A stretch of DNA of 64,000 bases, taken from contig CM037782.1 in NCBI GenBank assembly GCA_021229015.1, forward strand, positions 63,302,108-63,366,107, given 5' to 3'. Origin of the DNA: Solen grandis. Its lineage: Eukaryota; Mollusca; Bivalvia; Adapedonta; Solenidae. The translations under genes were made by a program, and so were the position numbers. Shown here piece after piece: positions 26,201 through 39,900 of the stretch (the stretch's first letter is position 1; each line of letters begins with the position of its first letter). The notes under the pieces are model-generated. The model was not told the origin of the DNA. It searched no databases and was given only the letters and a program-made list of their open reading frames with translations.

Positions 26201-29200
26201 CGTTTTTCAACAGACATCAGTTATTTGACATCTGACCTTCACATCTTGTTAATTCTGAAACTGGGAAAGTCCAGTGCATTCATACTTGTCATTAGCACAA
26301 ACATGATAAAAAAAAAAAGATTTCTAATTTGAGTCGTAATGATTCATATAGAGCAGTTTTGAAGTATTTAAAGAAAAAAAATCATAAATCGACAGAAAAG
26401 GCTTTTAACCAGGTTTTCCAACTGAAATGTTAAGCCATAAGCTTGGGGAAAGGCCGATATAATAGATGAATATTTGAGTGGGTGACTGTCAGTTTTCTTT
26501 ACATGTACCTTATCTTTTTCATTTACTGGTACTGAGATGTTTTAAAATCACATAAGTAAAACAATTCATCAATGCAAGTATATGGTTTAAGGTCATAGCT
26601 CAAAGGTCAGGGACACACATAGAGTTTGAAGGTAATCTTCCAGGCTGTAACCTCCCCATGTATTGAAATATTTTCAAATAATTTGGTTCAATAGTTGAGC
26701 ATGGTGAGACAGCATTTCATGCCACCAAGGTAGCTCAAAGGTCAAGGTCAAGCTAAGAGGTTGAAGGTAAATATGAGTAAATTATTGCATGTAGAAAATA
26801 TGAAATACACTTATTCCCGACCGCTAAACCTACAGGACAGTCCCTGTTAAAATCTACAACCCTGTAGTATTGATTATCATCGTAAAAATTTATCAGTCTT
26901 TAAATAAATAGTAAATATAAATACTCAAGAAGTTATATGTCAGATTTTGTGTCACCTGCTATAAGCAGATCTGACATATAGGGATCATTAATCCCCCGCC
27001 GCGAAGCGGGAGGGGGGTTATAGGAATGCCCTTCGTCCGTCCTCCGTCAGTCCGTCCGTCAGTCCGTCCAGTGTCTGAAACATTTTCGTGTCCGCTCCAT
27101 ATCTCATGAACGCTTGGACACATTTTCTTCAAACTTGGCTAAAGTGTTAATGTTATTTTCATTTCCGCTCCATATCTCATGAACGCTTGGACACATTTTC
27201 TTCAAACTCGGCTAAAATGTTAACCTCATTGAGCTGATGTGCAGAAGGCATGAGGCGGTCACGCTGGCTCAAGGTCAAGGTCATACTTGAAGGTCAAATG
27301 TTATTTTCGTGTCAGCTCCATATCTCATGAACGCTTGGACACATTTTCTTCAAACTCGGCTAAAATGTTAACCTCATTGAGCTGATGTGCAGAAGGCATG
27401 AGGTGGTCACGCTGGCTCAAGGTCAAGGTCATACTTGCAGGTCAAATGTTATTTTCGTGTCCGCTCCATATCTCATTCAGAGGTGTTCCCCTTGCCTTAC
27501 ACAGACCACTTCTTGACCTTGATTGCACTTCCACAGTGATTTATTGTACTCGGTAAATAATAGTATGTCATGTTCACAATCATACAAATTATGTCATGAT
27601 ATATAAAGTTTTTAATTGAGGTACACATGTATTTTGTGGTTACCTAACACATCCTATACTTCATTGATGTTCACTTTTTGTACTGTTTCCCATGTAAAAC
27701 TTGTCAGTAAACTTTTAATATATGTGCCTCCGAATTCTGAGATTCATACATAACTCCGGAAAGTTAAATTGTCTTAAACTGATCTTCTATGTCTGCTACA
27801 ACCATGCCAGGTTAAGGTGAACATAATCCTATGACCAAACAAATTCTAATATTTGGCCAGCGGCGGGGGATATAGCTGTCCTTTGGACTGCCTTGTTTTT
27901 CCTCCGTCTGTTTGTCTGTCCATCAAACTTCTTCTGTCATGCTTTAGCAGGTGACACATGTGTTAAAAAGAAAACCCTTGTCTATGTTTTTAGCAATAAG
28001 AATTTTTGATAACAGATCATGTTGAACTTACATTCTTGACTTCAAAAAGGTGGTACCTAGAAGTTGCTATTGTTTTATGTGTATACTTTAATAGTTAATT
28101 GTCTTTGGATTGTCAATGAAGTGACAGGACATCTCATGCAGCTAGGTGACAGAGTTATGTGGTTTGTACATCTCTTTAAATCTCTCTCTCTTTCTGTATT
28201 TCCCTTTCTCTTTATATTTTTACTTTCATTATTCCTTAAGTAAAAGTTAACTATATATGTTGACCATGAGTTGTATGACAGTTGGTACAGATATCTATAT
28301 TGTGGTCCTTCTGTTTAATTTCAGAACATGGCCTACTTGGAACAGGGTGGTAAGTATACAGACGAAGGTAGAGGAAATAGGAACGCAAATACCACAAGGC
28401 ACTGGACGAGGGAGACAGTTGGAGGGGTGGGGGAGAGATAAGAGTTGAAGGATTTTGTCAGACAAAAGTTTTCAAGGGTATTCTGATTAGAACCCAAATT
28501 CATTTTTAGCTTGTCTGTTTTTGGCTCACTTGGCACGAAGTGCCAAGGTGAGCTTTTGGGACCAGCCTTTTTCCGGCGTCGTGAGTCGCCAGTCGTCAAT
28601 AATTTACTTAAAAAATCTTCTTCTCTGAAACTACTGATGGGAAAGTGATCAAAGTTTGCAAGGATGTTCCTTGTAAAATCTGAAAAAATCTTCTTCTGAA
28701 ACCACAAAGCCTAGAGCTTAGAATTGTGGTGTGTGGCTTTGTCTAGTAGACCTCTACCAATTTTGTTCAAATCCTGACCCTGGGGTCAAAATTGGCCCCG
28801 CCCTAGGGGTCACTTTATTTTACATGGACTTAAATAGGATAAACTAGAAAAATCTTCTTCTCAGAAACCACACGGCCTGGAGTTTAGATATTTGGTGTGT
28901 TGCATTGTCTTGTAGACCCTACCATTTTTGTTCAAATAATGACCTTGGGGTTAAAATTGGTCCCAACCCAGGGTAACTTGGTTTAACATAGGCTTATATA
29001 GAAAAAAAAAAACTAGAAAAATCTTCTTGTCAGAAACCACAAGGCCTGGAGTTAAGATATTTGGTGTGCAGCATTGTCTAGTTGATCACTACCAAGTTTG
29101 TTCAAATCCTGACACTTGGGTTAAAATTGCCTCACCCCAGGGAGTCACCTAATTTTACATAGACTAATATTTGGAAAAAAACAAAGAAGAAAAATCTTCT

Positions 29201-32200
29201 TGTCAGAAACCACAAGGCCTGGAGTTTAACATGGCCTAGTTGACATATACCAAGTCTGTTCACATATGGCCCAGGGGTCAAAATTGGCCCCACCCAAGGG
29301 GTCACTTTATTTTACTTAGACTTATAAAGGAAAAAAAAAAAAAAGAGAAATTTTTTCTTGTCAGAAACCACATGGCCTGGAGCTAGATATTTGGTACATA
29401 ACATGGGCTAGTAGACCTCTACCAAGTTTGTTCAAATCATGGCCCTGGGGTCAAAATTGGCCCTGCCAAAGAGGTCACTTGATTTTACATAGCCTAATGA
29501 TACCAGGTGAGCTATCCAGGGCAATTATGGTTCTCCTATTCAAAGAAAAGAAATCCAGGTATTGTCTTCACTCTTGTGTTGTCATTGTTGGTATGGTGAA
29601 AAACTTTAACTTTGGCTATAACTTCTAAACTTTTAAAGCCTCTGTCATCAAATTTCACATAATTGTTCACTATCACAAGGGTTACATTCTCATCAAGAGC
29701 CTTAACTCGTAGGTCCATTTTGACTAAATTTATTTCCCTTTTTAGAAATAAGAATACAGTGAAAAACTGTAACCTTGACCATAATTTCAAAACTATTAAA
29801 CCGTCTTTCATCAAACTTGTCCTTTATCACAAGGTCCATAACTTTCATCTAATTTATCTCCCCCTTTTTAACAAAAACCTAATCAGACAAGCATTGCTGT
29901 GCTCTTGTTATCAAATTGTCTTTTTGAATTATTTCAAAGTGTCTTTTTTCTTACTTTTTTAGCTCACTTGTGTTCAGGATGAGCTATTAATGTCATTCCG
30001 TCTGTCATTCACAATTGAATCGTTTACTCTCTAGCATCAACATTTCTTAAGCAATCATCTTCAAACTTCATGGCAATGTTAATGGCCATAATCTCTCAGC
30101 CAGGTTTGATCACGGCTGTTGTTAGCCAATTCAGTTAGGAGTTATTGCTCTTGACTCATAAAAAAATGTCATCTTTTTACTTTGTTTACTCTCAAGAATC
30201 TGCCATAATTAAGTAAATAACTTACAAATACCTTTCGAGAGAGAAAGAGACAAGAAATCAACTTAATGCCAGTATCTTCCTAGAGAGAGATTTTAGAGAG
30301 AGAGAGAAGAAATCAACTTAAATCCAAATTTTTAACTTAATGTCATTATCTTCCTAGAGAGAGAGAAGAAATCAATTTAATGTCAATATCCTGAGAAAGA
30401 GAGAGGGGGAAGAAAAATCAACTTAATGTTTATTATCTTCCTAGAGAGAGGGAGAAAAGAAAGGTATCTTTCTACTGGTGAAACTATCATGGAATTACCA
30501 GTATGTTATACATAAGCATTATCATAACTTTAAAAAAAAAAGAATTTATTCATAGAGTGACTTTTTCTTAATGTTTAATGTTGTTTTGTGCATGTTCAAT
30601 AAAGTTTCAGCAATGATAACTTGAAGAAAAGAACCATCTGTCTCTATATAACCACAAGTTTGGTGTGTCAGCCAAGTTTAAATGGAAGAATATGTGCTTA
30701 CAGAGAAGAGAAACAGTGTTGAACTTTGAAGAATTATCCAATCATTTCCAGTGGTATTAGCTGAAAAGGGGATAGAAAATGTCATTTAGTGTTGTACAAA
30801 GTGAGTCCTCAGATTTTTTATAGGAATATGTCCGACTGGCAATTGCAACAACTGTATCTGGATGAAAGAAACATTTCGTAGAGAAACATGCATTCAACAT
30901 ATTAAAATGGAGAGGAAGGAATTCATTGTTCCAGCGCAAATGACATGATAGTATAAAGATATGTGTCTGGGTACCTTGAACTTCTAAACTCATGTTAAAC
31001 CAAAGAATAGCCAGGTTAGACTTGTAAAGTAAATTTTGTTCACAAGTAAACAAAATAACTGATCAGCGTATGAGCTACAAGGGTTGTTAGAAAGCCCCTG
31101 GGTTAGAGTCCCGGTCAGGCTGCATATTTTTCTCATCCTCTGATATAACATTAAGACAGGCTTATTCTTCTAGTTCATCTGAGTATATGAGTGAATAGGT
31201 CAGTCCCAGCTCTGATGAAGTAAACTGAAGAAGGGATCAAATTGGATGTGGACATCATCTTTGTGTGACTGTCAGTGTACAAGGAATCTTGCAGGAAAGG
31301 ACAGCTCAGTTCGATGACTGGAGATATTCCAGTAGTTCTAGAACAGCAACAATGGTAGTCCTGCTTCTGTCTTAAGGAAACACGTCTCCCAAGCACTTAG
31401 AAGTCAGCATGTTGAAACACCTTGGAAAACAAAGATTATGTGTCTTGTTTGATGGGTATACAATGCCGGACACCTTATTCTTACAGTTCTTGATGTGGAT
31501 GTCAGTGGATATCTAGTAATGATTCTGAGGTGGGTGGATGTAGTCAGAAATGTACAGACAAAAGCAGGTCAGAGGAAAAGAGTGAAGTTCAAAATGTGAA
31601 CAGGAGACAAGAGTCAAAAATGTGTATGGGATAATTGAGTTAATCTGAAATGGACCATTAACCCTTTCCCTCATAGAGGACACCATGAAAAGACTTATGC
31701 GAACAGCATAAAACCAGATCAGCCTGCGAGTAACTCGCAGGCTGATCAGGTTTTATGCTGTTCACTGCTTCTCAGTGGTCTGGAAATGAGGATTTTGTAA
31801 TTAAATTTGGTAAGGTTTAACTGTGGTTTTCTGCAGATCAGGCTTTATGTGATACCTATTGAGTGCGTCAAAATGAGTCTTTATGAGGGAAAGGGTTTTA
31901 CTAATGTAAACAAATATATTCAAATTATGTAATTGGATTACCCAATAGCTACTCTTGAATTTCTTGTGGTCAGTGGTTGATCTGGTTTAAACAAAAGAAT
32001 TCATGACTTTTTTTACAAGGATTTTTTTTTTCTTCATCAGGATCCATTCATAGATGTCTTCCTGTCTGAACGTATGTTTTAATTCCTGCAGCCTTCCCCA
32101 AAATTGCAATTTACCCCAGGGTTTTTCTTTTTGAAACTCAAGAACATGGTGCTACTACTCCCAAGAATATGGTATAATAGTCCCTTCCCCAGCATCTGAA

Positions 32201-35200
32201 ACAAGGCCTGGGGCCCATTTCACGAGACTTTGTACGAAAATTTAAGCGTAAATTTACATTTTTTCTTTCCAAAAGTTGTTGAGTTTGCATAATACATTGA
32301 AATGGGCCAACTTCCACCATGCTGTATTGTAAAAATAAGAATTTAATCAACACTATTTAAAACAACACGTTTATGACTAAGTTGAATTAAATCATTAGAA
32401 GTTTAGTGAAATGGGGCCTCTGGTGTTTCATACTGTTTGTGAACAGTTGACTTTGTCATGAATGAAAAATACTGCCCCCCCCATTCAACTGCATTATATG
32501 GAAGTTGCCATCTCTATTAAGCTCTAGAAATATTTCAATTGAAAATAAAGCACACTCTTTTGTGTAAACCAGGTCAACCTTTGAACACATGGTAACCCTT
32601 TGTAGTGATTGGATAATTTGTTGACTTTGTTTATTTCTGATTACAATGGTCCCTTTAAACTTAGTGGAAGTACTGTCGTATGATTCGATAGGTGGTTATG
32701 TTTTAGGGTTTTTCAAATAAGGTATTTTCATACCCTAACTTCATATTTCATACCCTCATGCCAGCAGACAAGGGCAGATAACTGTGTCAAGGATTTTGTA
32801 AGATTCATAATCCTTTTTCTGTTTCAAAGTGTTATGTTGGGGTATTATCATTGACAGTTCACTAGTTTCAACCCTTTCCCTCATAGAGGACACCATGAAA
32901 AGACCTATGCGAACAACATAAAACCAGATCAGCCTGTGAGTAACTCGCAGGCTGATCAGGTTTTATGCTGTTCGCTGCTCCTCAGTGGTCTGGAAATGAG
33001 GATTTTATAATTAAATTTGGTAAGGTTTAACTGTGGTTTTCTGCAGATCAGGCTTTATGTGGTACCTATTGAGTGTGTCAAAATGAGTCTATATGAGGGA
33101 AAGGGTTAAAATGAGTCTATATGAGGGAAAGGGTCAAAATGAGTCTATATGAGGGAAAGGGTCAAAACGAGTCTATATGAGGGAAAGGGTTAAAATGAGT
33201 CTATATGAGGAAAAGGGTTAAAATGAGTATATATGAGGGAAAGGGTTAAAATGAGTCTATATGAGGGAAAGGGTTAAACTAGGATTAACATCAGGGTTTG
33301 TCTTGGTTGAGTGGTAGTGAACATTGACTCGGAATCTGGAGATTATTGGTTTGAGACCCCTGGAGCGGGGGTTGGGTCAAGATTTCACAACTGTCCATGC
33401 TACACTGTTTATATCTCTGTCAAATACTGTAAAGATCAATACTGATTGTAAAATAAACATTTGTCTGTTTTATGTTTGTCCTCTATTATAGCTGTTTGAA
33501 CATTTTTATTGTACTGAAAATCAAAACTTTGGAAATTTTAGTCCTAGTAAGGTCGTGTAAAATGTAGGGGTTTAAGCACATGCCTCATCCATGATAAAGG
33601 ATGGAAAGCTATGATGAATATGTGACATAAATGATATTGGTAAATTTCCTGTATAATTCAGATTAAAAGGATGTACATGTAATTAGTAAGTTTAGTGACT
33701 TTCATTTATTTAGGATCTATGAGTCTGAATTGAATCTGCTTAGTACTTAAATGGGAAACAATTTTGTGTGTATTGTTTTTATTTCTAAAGATATGTTTTG
33801 AATTTGTAATTCATGCATGAATGCAATGGACATTGAAGTATAAAGGTAAAAAAATTGTATCTTGTGTAATGTTAAAATTGTGATCTTTTAGAAAAAGAGA
33901 AGTGATTTGTCTTAGAGGTTCAAGGAAAAATCACAAAAAACACATTTAACATTAATGACTAATTAATACTTGAATATGGTAGTAACATATTTCACCATTC
34001 TTGTTTATTCAAGTTTATGACTAAGATGGCATGGATGAGTACCATAATAACTAGCAGTATTTGTTAAGAAATATTTGAGTATTTTTATAGGAGAAACAGG
34101 AATGATGGAATTTATTTTAAGTATTTAAGTGTTTACCATAAGATAAGATTTTGTTTTATTTTAGGTCAGCAAGTTTAAAACAACACAACATAAGTTTTTA
34201 CAAGCTTTATAACTAACCTAAATTATAGCAACAAGACAGGTTGGTGGAACTCAAGTCTGGATATATGTATCAACCAGCCAGGCTTATCTATTACTTTTCG
34301 TTCCAGTACAAAAGAAGAAGATGAACCAGGCATCTAGCACCATGCTGGTAGACTTGACTGGACAGCCATCAAAACTCAGTGAACTTGTGGCTCAAAACTT
34401 AAACCCTATGCTTGGTAAGTTTTTAGTGATTATTTTGGATGAATTTACTACCTTTTACGGGTGGTTTCCTTTGCCAAAAACTGATATATTTTACCAAAAT
34501 AGCTACCTTTTTATACGCCACCGGAGGCGGTCGTATATTGGCGTCATCTTCTCCGTCTGTCCGTCCATGCGTCCGTCCGTACATCCATATCTTGTGAACG
34601 CAACTCCTCCTACGTTTCTGAATGAATCTTTTCAAAACTTTGTCAATGTCATTACTATAATGGTAGATGTGCACGAAGGGCGATTTTCTGGTGCATTGAT
34701 TTTTACAAGATTTGTGTCCCTTGAAACTTAGTCTCTGTAGCTGATTGATATTGCAGCCTTGTGAATGCAAATCCTCCTACGTTTCTGAACGAATCTTTTC
34801 AAAACTTGATCAGGGGCATTACTATGATGGGTAAATGTGCATGAAGTGGCGATTTTCCGGTTCATTAATTTTTACAAGATTTGTGTCCCTTGAAACTTAG
34901 TCTCTGTAGCTGATTGATATTGCAGTCTTGTAAACGCAACTCCTCCTACATTTCTGAATAAACCTTTTCAAAACTTGGTCAATGTCATTACTATGATGGG
35001 TAAATGTGCATGAAGTGGCGATTTACGGTTCATTGATTTTTACAAGATTTGTGTCCCTTGAAACTTAGTCTCTGTAGCTGATTGATATTGCAGCCTTGTG
35101 AACACAACTCCTCCTACGTTTCTGAACGAATCTTTTCAGTACTTGATCAGTGGCATTCCTCTAATGGATAGATGTGCATGAAGTGGCTATTTTCCGGTTC

Positions 35201-36875
35201 ATTAATTTTTGAAAGATTTTTGTCCCTTGAAACTTAGTCTCTTTAGCTGATTGATATTTCAGCCTTGTGAATGCAATTCCTTGTATGTTTCTGACCTAAT
35301 CTTTTCAAAACTTGGGCAATGTCATTACTATGTCATTACTATACTGGGTAAATATGCACAAAGCAGGGATTTGATTTTCATCAATATTTGCAATAGTTAT
35401 GTCTTGAAAACACAACTCAAGTTTCTAAACTGGTAAAAAGTGCATAAAGCAGGGATTTTCTGGTACAGTGATTTTTGCAAGAGTTATGCAGAGAAAGAAA
35501 AAAGGATTCATATTGATACTGCTATTTGACCTACTTTCCTATTGGAAGCCTTTTAAGGGTTCTATCTCTGTTCAGCTAAATTGATTGGTCTCACAGACTT
35601 CATTATGAGCTTATGCTTACAGAAATGTTAAAAGCAACAATTAAAAGGACCCTCTTGATCTTTATATTTTGTGGCGGCATATAATGTGGCAGCACTGGCA
35701 CTCTTGTTTCTCAGTGTAATAGCTTTTTTTTTTTTTCTGAAAAATAATTCATGGAATTTTAATGAAATTTGTGTTCTTTTAATGTTGATGTTGATTTGAG
35801 ACATTCTATGATGTACACCACCCAAAAATCGACACTACCCCAGGGGTCACTTGATTACCCAAGAGTCAAAGTTGGCCATGCCCCAGGGGTCACTTGATTA
35901 CCCTGGAGTCAAAGTTGGCCCTGCCCCAGGGGTCACTTGATTTCACCAAGACATATATAAATAGAAAAAAACTTAAAAATCCACATGAACTGGGGTTAAG
36001 ATGTTTAATGTGTTACATAGCCTAGTGATCCTCTACCAAGTTTGTTTGTGTCATGGACCTGGGTCAAAATTTGCCCTGCTGCAGGGGTCACTTGCTTTTA
36101 TATAGACTAACTGGATTCAGTATTTGCAAACACAACAGAATATACATTGAAAGTAATTGGACCTTTTCATATATCAAGATAATTGCATCAAAAACTGCTT
36201 AATAGGATTACTCATAAAGGTTTTGCTACTTATCCTGGGGTAAACAATAAATTTAGGAAAAGCTTCCAGAGGGGAGGACACCTATGAATGGCCCTGATTA
36301 AATGATTGATGAATGGCCTTATATTTCCCCAACACTCATTTGTTTAACTCCCTTTATATTGCAGGCTTAGAGTATGTGACGGAGTTCCAGCGCCAGGACC
36401 CAAAAGCTGCGGCGCGATATGTGTGTAACCTGTGTGAGGTGAAGTGTGACGGGGCAACCATCATACCCCATATCGTCGGCATCAAGCACCGCCTCCTCTT
36501 CATCGTAAGCCCAGCCACATTGGCTTATCATAATTTATATTGCTCATTGTCTCCATTAATCTCCATTAAAAACTTGTATTGGGCTTTTATTTTACTGATG
36601 AGGATCGGGGGGGGGGGGGATTCCACATTTAACAGTCTCACTTTTGACCTACTGAAGGATGATGAAGTAAGATTGTGCTGAATGAGTATTTTAATGATTT
36701 TAATTGGTAGATATTCCTATACTAATGGGGAAAAGTTACAAACCACTGTTGAGATGACAAGTAGCTAAAGCATTTACCTCTTGCTCACACAAGTTTATAT
36801 AAGTCTTACAATTGAAATACAGTTATTTTAATAAATATCATGTTCTATCATCAAAACACTATTTGATGCTCATTA

Positions 36876-36931
<56 letters not shown>

Positions 36932-39900
36932 TTTATTATCCCCGTCTTCTGATGGAAGTAGGTCGGGGAACCATCCTACTCACCACCTTACAATATCAAA
37001 CTGCATATATCTACATATATAAATTTAACATATAATCATATAATTTTCATCATATAAAAACCACTAGAAATACAATTTTCTTTATACAGATTAAGTTTAG
37101 GGTCAGTAAAGGTTAAAAAATATTCTTGAAGAATAGGAAAAAGAAAAAAAAAGAAATATCTACAGACAATCCCCTGAGTGTTCTATTAATTTATAAATGT
37201 AGGTTAATCTTCCACAAACCTAAAACCCATTTGTCACTTTCTTTTTTATTTACTTCTGTTAATTTAAAAATATCCCAAGACAATCTTAAGTTCTTTTTAA
37301 AACCTAAAATGGAAGGAATTATTTCTTTCTTCTTGCACCAAAAAATATATTTTTTCATTTCTAAACTTATAGTATCAAATTTACAATCACTATCACATAA
37401 ACCTAATATAATATTTTTACTATTTATTATGATTTCTGGATCTACTTTCTTACTTAAGTTACTCACAAATCTTATTAAAGGCTTTATTTTTTCACAATCA
37501 TAAAAAAGATGAATTATAGTTTCCTCGCAAACTTTACAAAATGTACATAAATTACTATTAACAATGTTCATTTTAAAAAGCAGTGAATTAGTTGGAAAAA
37601 TTCTGTGAACTATTCTCGTTTGTAGCCATTGTAAATAAGTATCTTTCGTACATTTGTAAACGTTTCTGTATGTAATATTCCAATTAATTTCACAACTGTT
37701 ATATATAGATATCCATTTTTCTTTGCTTGTGGGAATTTCATTGTTTTTTATTAAAATATTATATATATACTTATTTTCATCCGCTCTAGTTAGTATTGAT
37801 GCATATAACAATTGATCAAAAGTTTCAATTTATATAAATCAGGCATATAAATATAATTTGAATTTATCATAAAACTTTCATTATAAAACAATGGCATATT
37901 TAACAATTGATCAAAAGTTTCAATTTTGAACTTATCAATATACAATATATATGATTTGAGGACATCAATCCAAAATTTATTTTTGTTTTACCATCCCATA
38001 CAAATTTGTTTAACATATCACTGAGATATTTCATAAATGTTTTTGTTGGAGAGGGTAAACTAATGAAAAGATTTGTAAGTAGTGGCACAAGTAAAGATTT
38101 TACAACAGTAATTCTTCCTAGCGGTGTAAGTTTCCTTCTTTTCCAATAAGAAATAATTTTCTTCATTTTTTCTTCCTGCCTTTGATAATTTAATTGCTGT
38201 ATTTTGTTTAGATCCACATCAAAATATATCCCTAGTAATTTAAATTGAGTTTCCCCCCATGAAAGTTTCCATCTTGTTTTAATAGATCTCGTACTATACT
38301 TTAAAGAACCTATCCAAATGACTTTTGTTTTATCAAAATTGACATTTAATCCAGATATAATTGAAAAATATCTTAAAACATCTAAAACTGTATTCAAGGA
38401 TTCGTCTGAACCGTCTAGAAATAATGATGTATCGTCAGCAAATTGTGACATAATATATTCTTCCCCTTTGATTTTTATCCCTCTAATACCATTTGAGTTT
38501 TTTATTTTGATTGATAAAATCTCTGCACACAGTATAAAAATATATGCCGAAATAGGGTCCCCTTGTCTACAGCCTCTCTCTATAGAAAAAAAATCTGATA
38601 AAAAACCATTTAGTTGTACACATACTTCGGTATCATATAAAAACAAATGTACCCATTTTCTAAACATTTCACCAAAATTGAAAAAAGATAGGGTTTTCTC
38701 AATGAAATTAAATGATAAAGAATCAAATGCTTTTTCAAAATCAATAAGCATCACTAAACCAGGCATGTTATGGTCTTCACAGTATTTCATTATATCATAA
38801 ATTAGTCTTGTATTTTCTCCTATAAATCTATCTTTTATAAAACCTGTTTGATCATTTGATATCAAGGAATTTAAAACTTTTTTCAATCTATTTGCTATAC
38901 TACCTGAAGCTAATTTGTACAACACGTTTAACAAGGTAATAGGTCGCCAGTTTTTTAGAAACTGTTTTGGTTTATTTTCTTTTGGTATACATGTAATAGA
39001 ACCCAATTTTATATTCCTAGAAAAAGAGTTTGAAACAAAAGCATGGTTTAATGCTCTAACAACAAATTTTCCTATTTTATTCCAAAAAACTTTATAAAAA
39101 TTACTAGTAAAACCATCACAGCCAGGACTTTTGTCATTCTTCATGTTTTTTAAAGTATTAGTTACTTCTGTATAACTTAACAATCCTTCTAGATTATTAA
39201 CTTGATCAAGTTTTAATTTGTTGACAGTACAATGATTTAACTCCCTTTCAAGATCAAAATCTTGAGTTATGTTTCTTTTACTAAATAATGATTTGTAAAA
39301 AACTGACGTTTCTTCTAATATGTCATTCTGGTTATAAATTTTTATTATTAACCTTTCTTTATTTTCATTTGTCAAGTTAGATTCTAATTCTAAAATTCTG
39401 CTTCTAATTTTACTGAATATTTATTTTTTTCCTTTACTTTATAACTTGAATAAGCAATAGTTTTGCCTCTAATTTCCATTAACAGTGTTTCTAGGAATAA
39501 TTGATCATCAATAATAAAATGTACATTGGATCTGTCTATATTGAGTACATGTTCTAATGAATATATAGGTACACAATATTGTAATATAATATCATCAATT
39601 TTTTTATTTATACAGTTTATATAATCAATATCATTTAATAGTGTGTTGTTGAATTTCCATAACCCCTTCCCATGTTTAAAAGTCGAAAATGACATATCCA
39701 AAAACACCATAGAGTGATCAGACTTATAACTAATATCAATATCACAGTTTTTTAAGTAATCTTTTAAATTATCAGTTATTAAGAAGAAATCTAATCGTCC
39801 CTGCTGAAATGGTGAAAACCTTCTCCAAGTATATTTTTTTGTATCTCCGTGTATTTCTCTAAATGCATCTATCAAATTTCTATCATTCATCATTGATAAC

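Noticed and set aside
34415..34731. Continuation of the exon at 34307 as a longer frame
   Set aside because: A strong GTAAGT donor precedes it and the rest is repeat-derived (RPSVHP).
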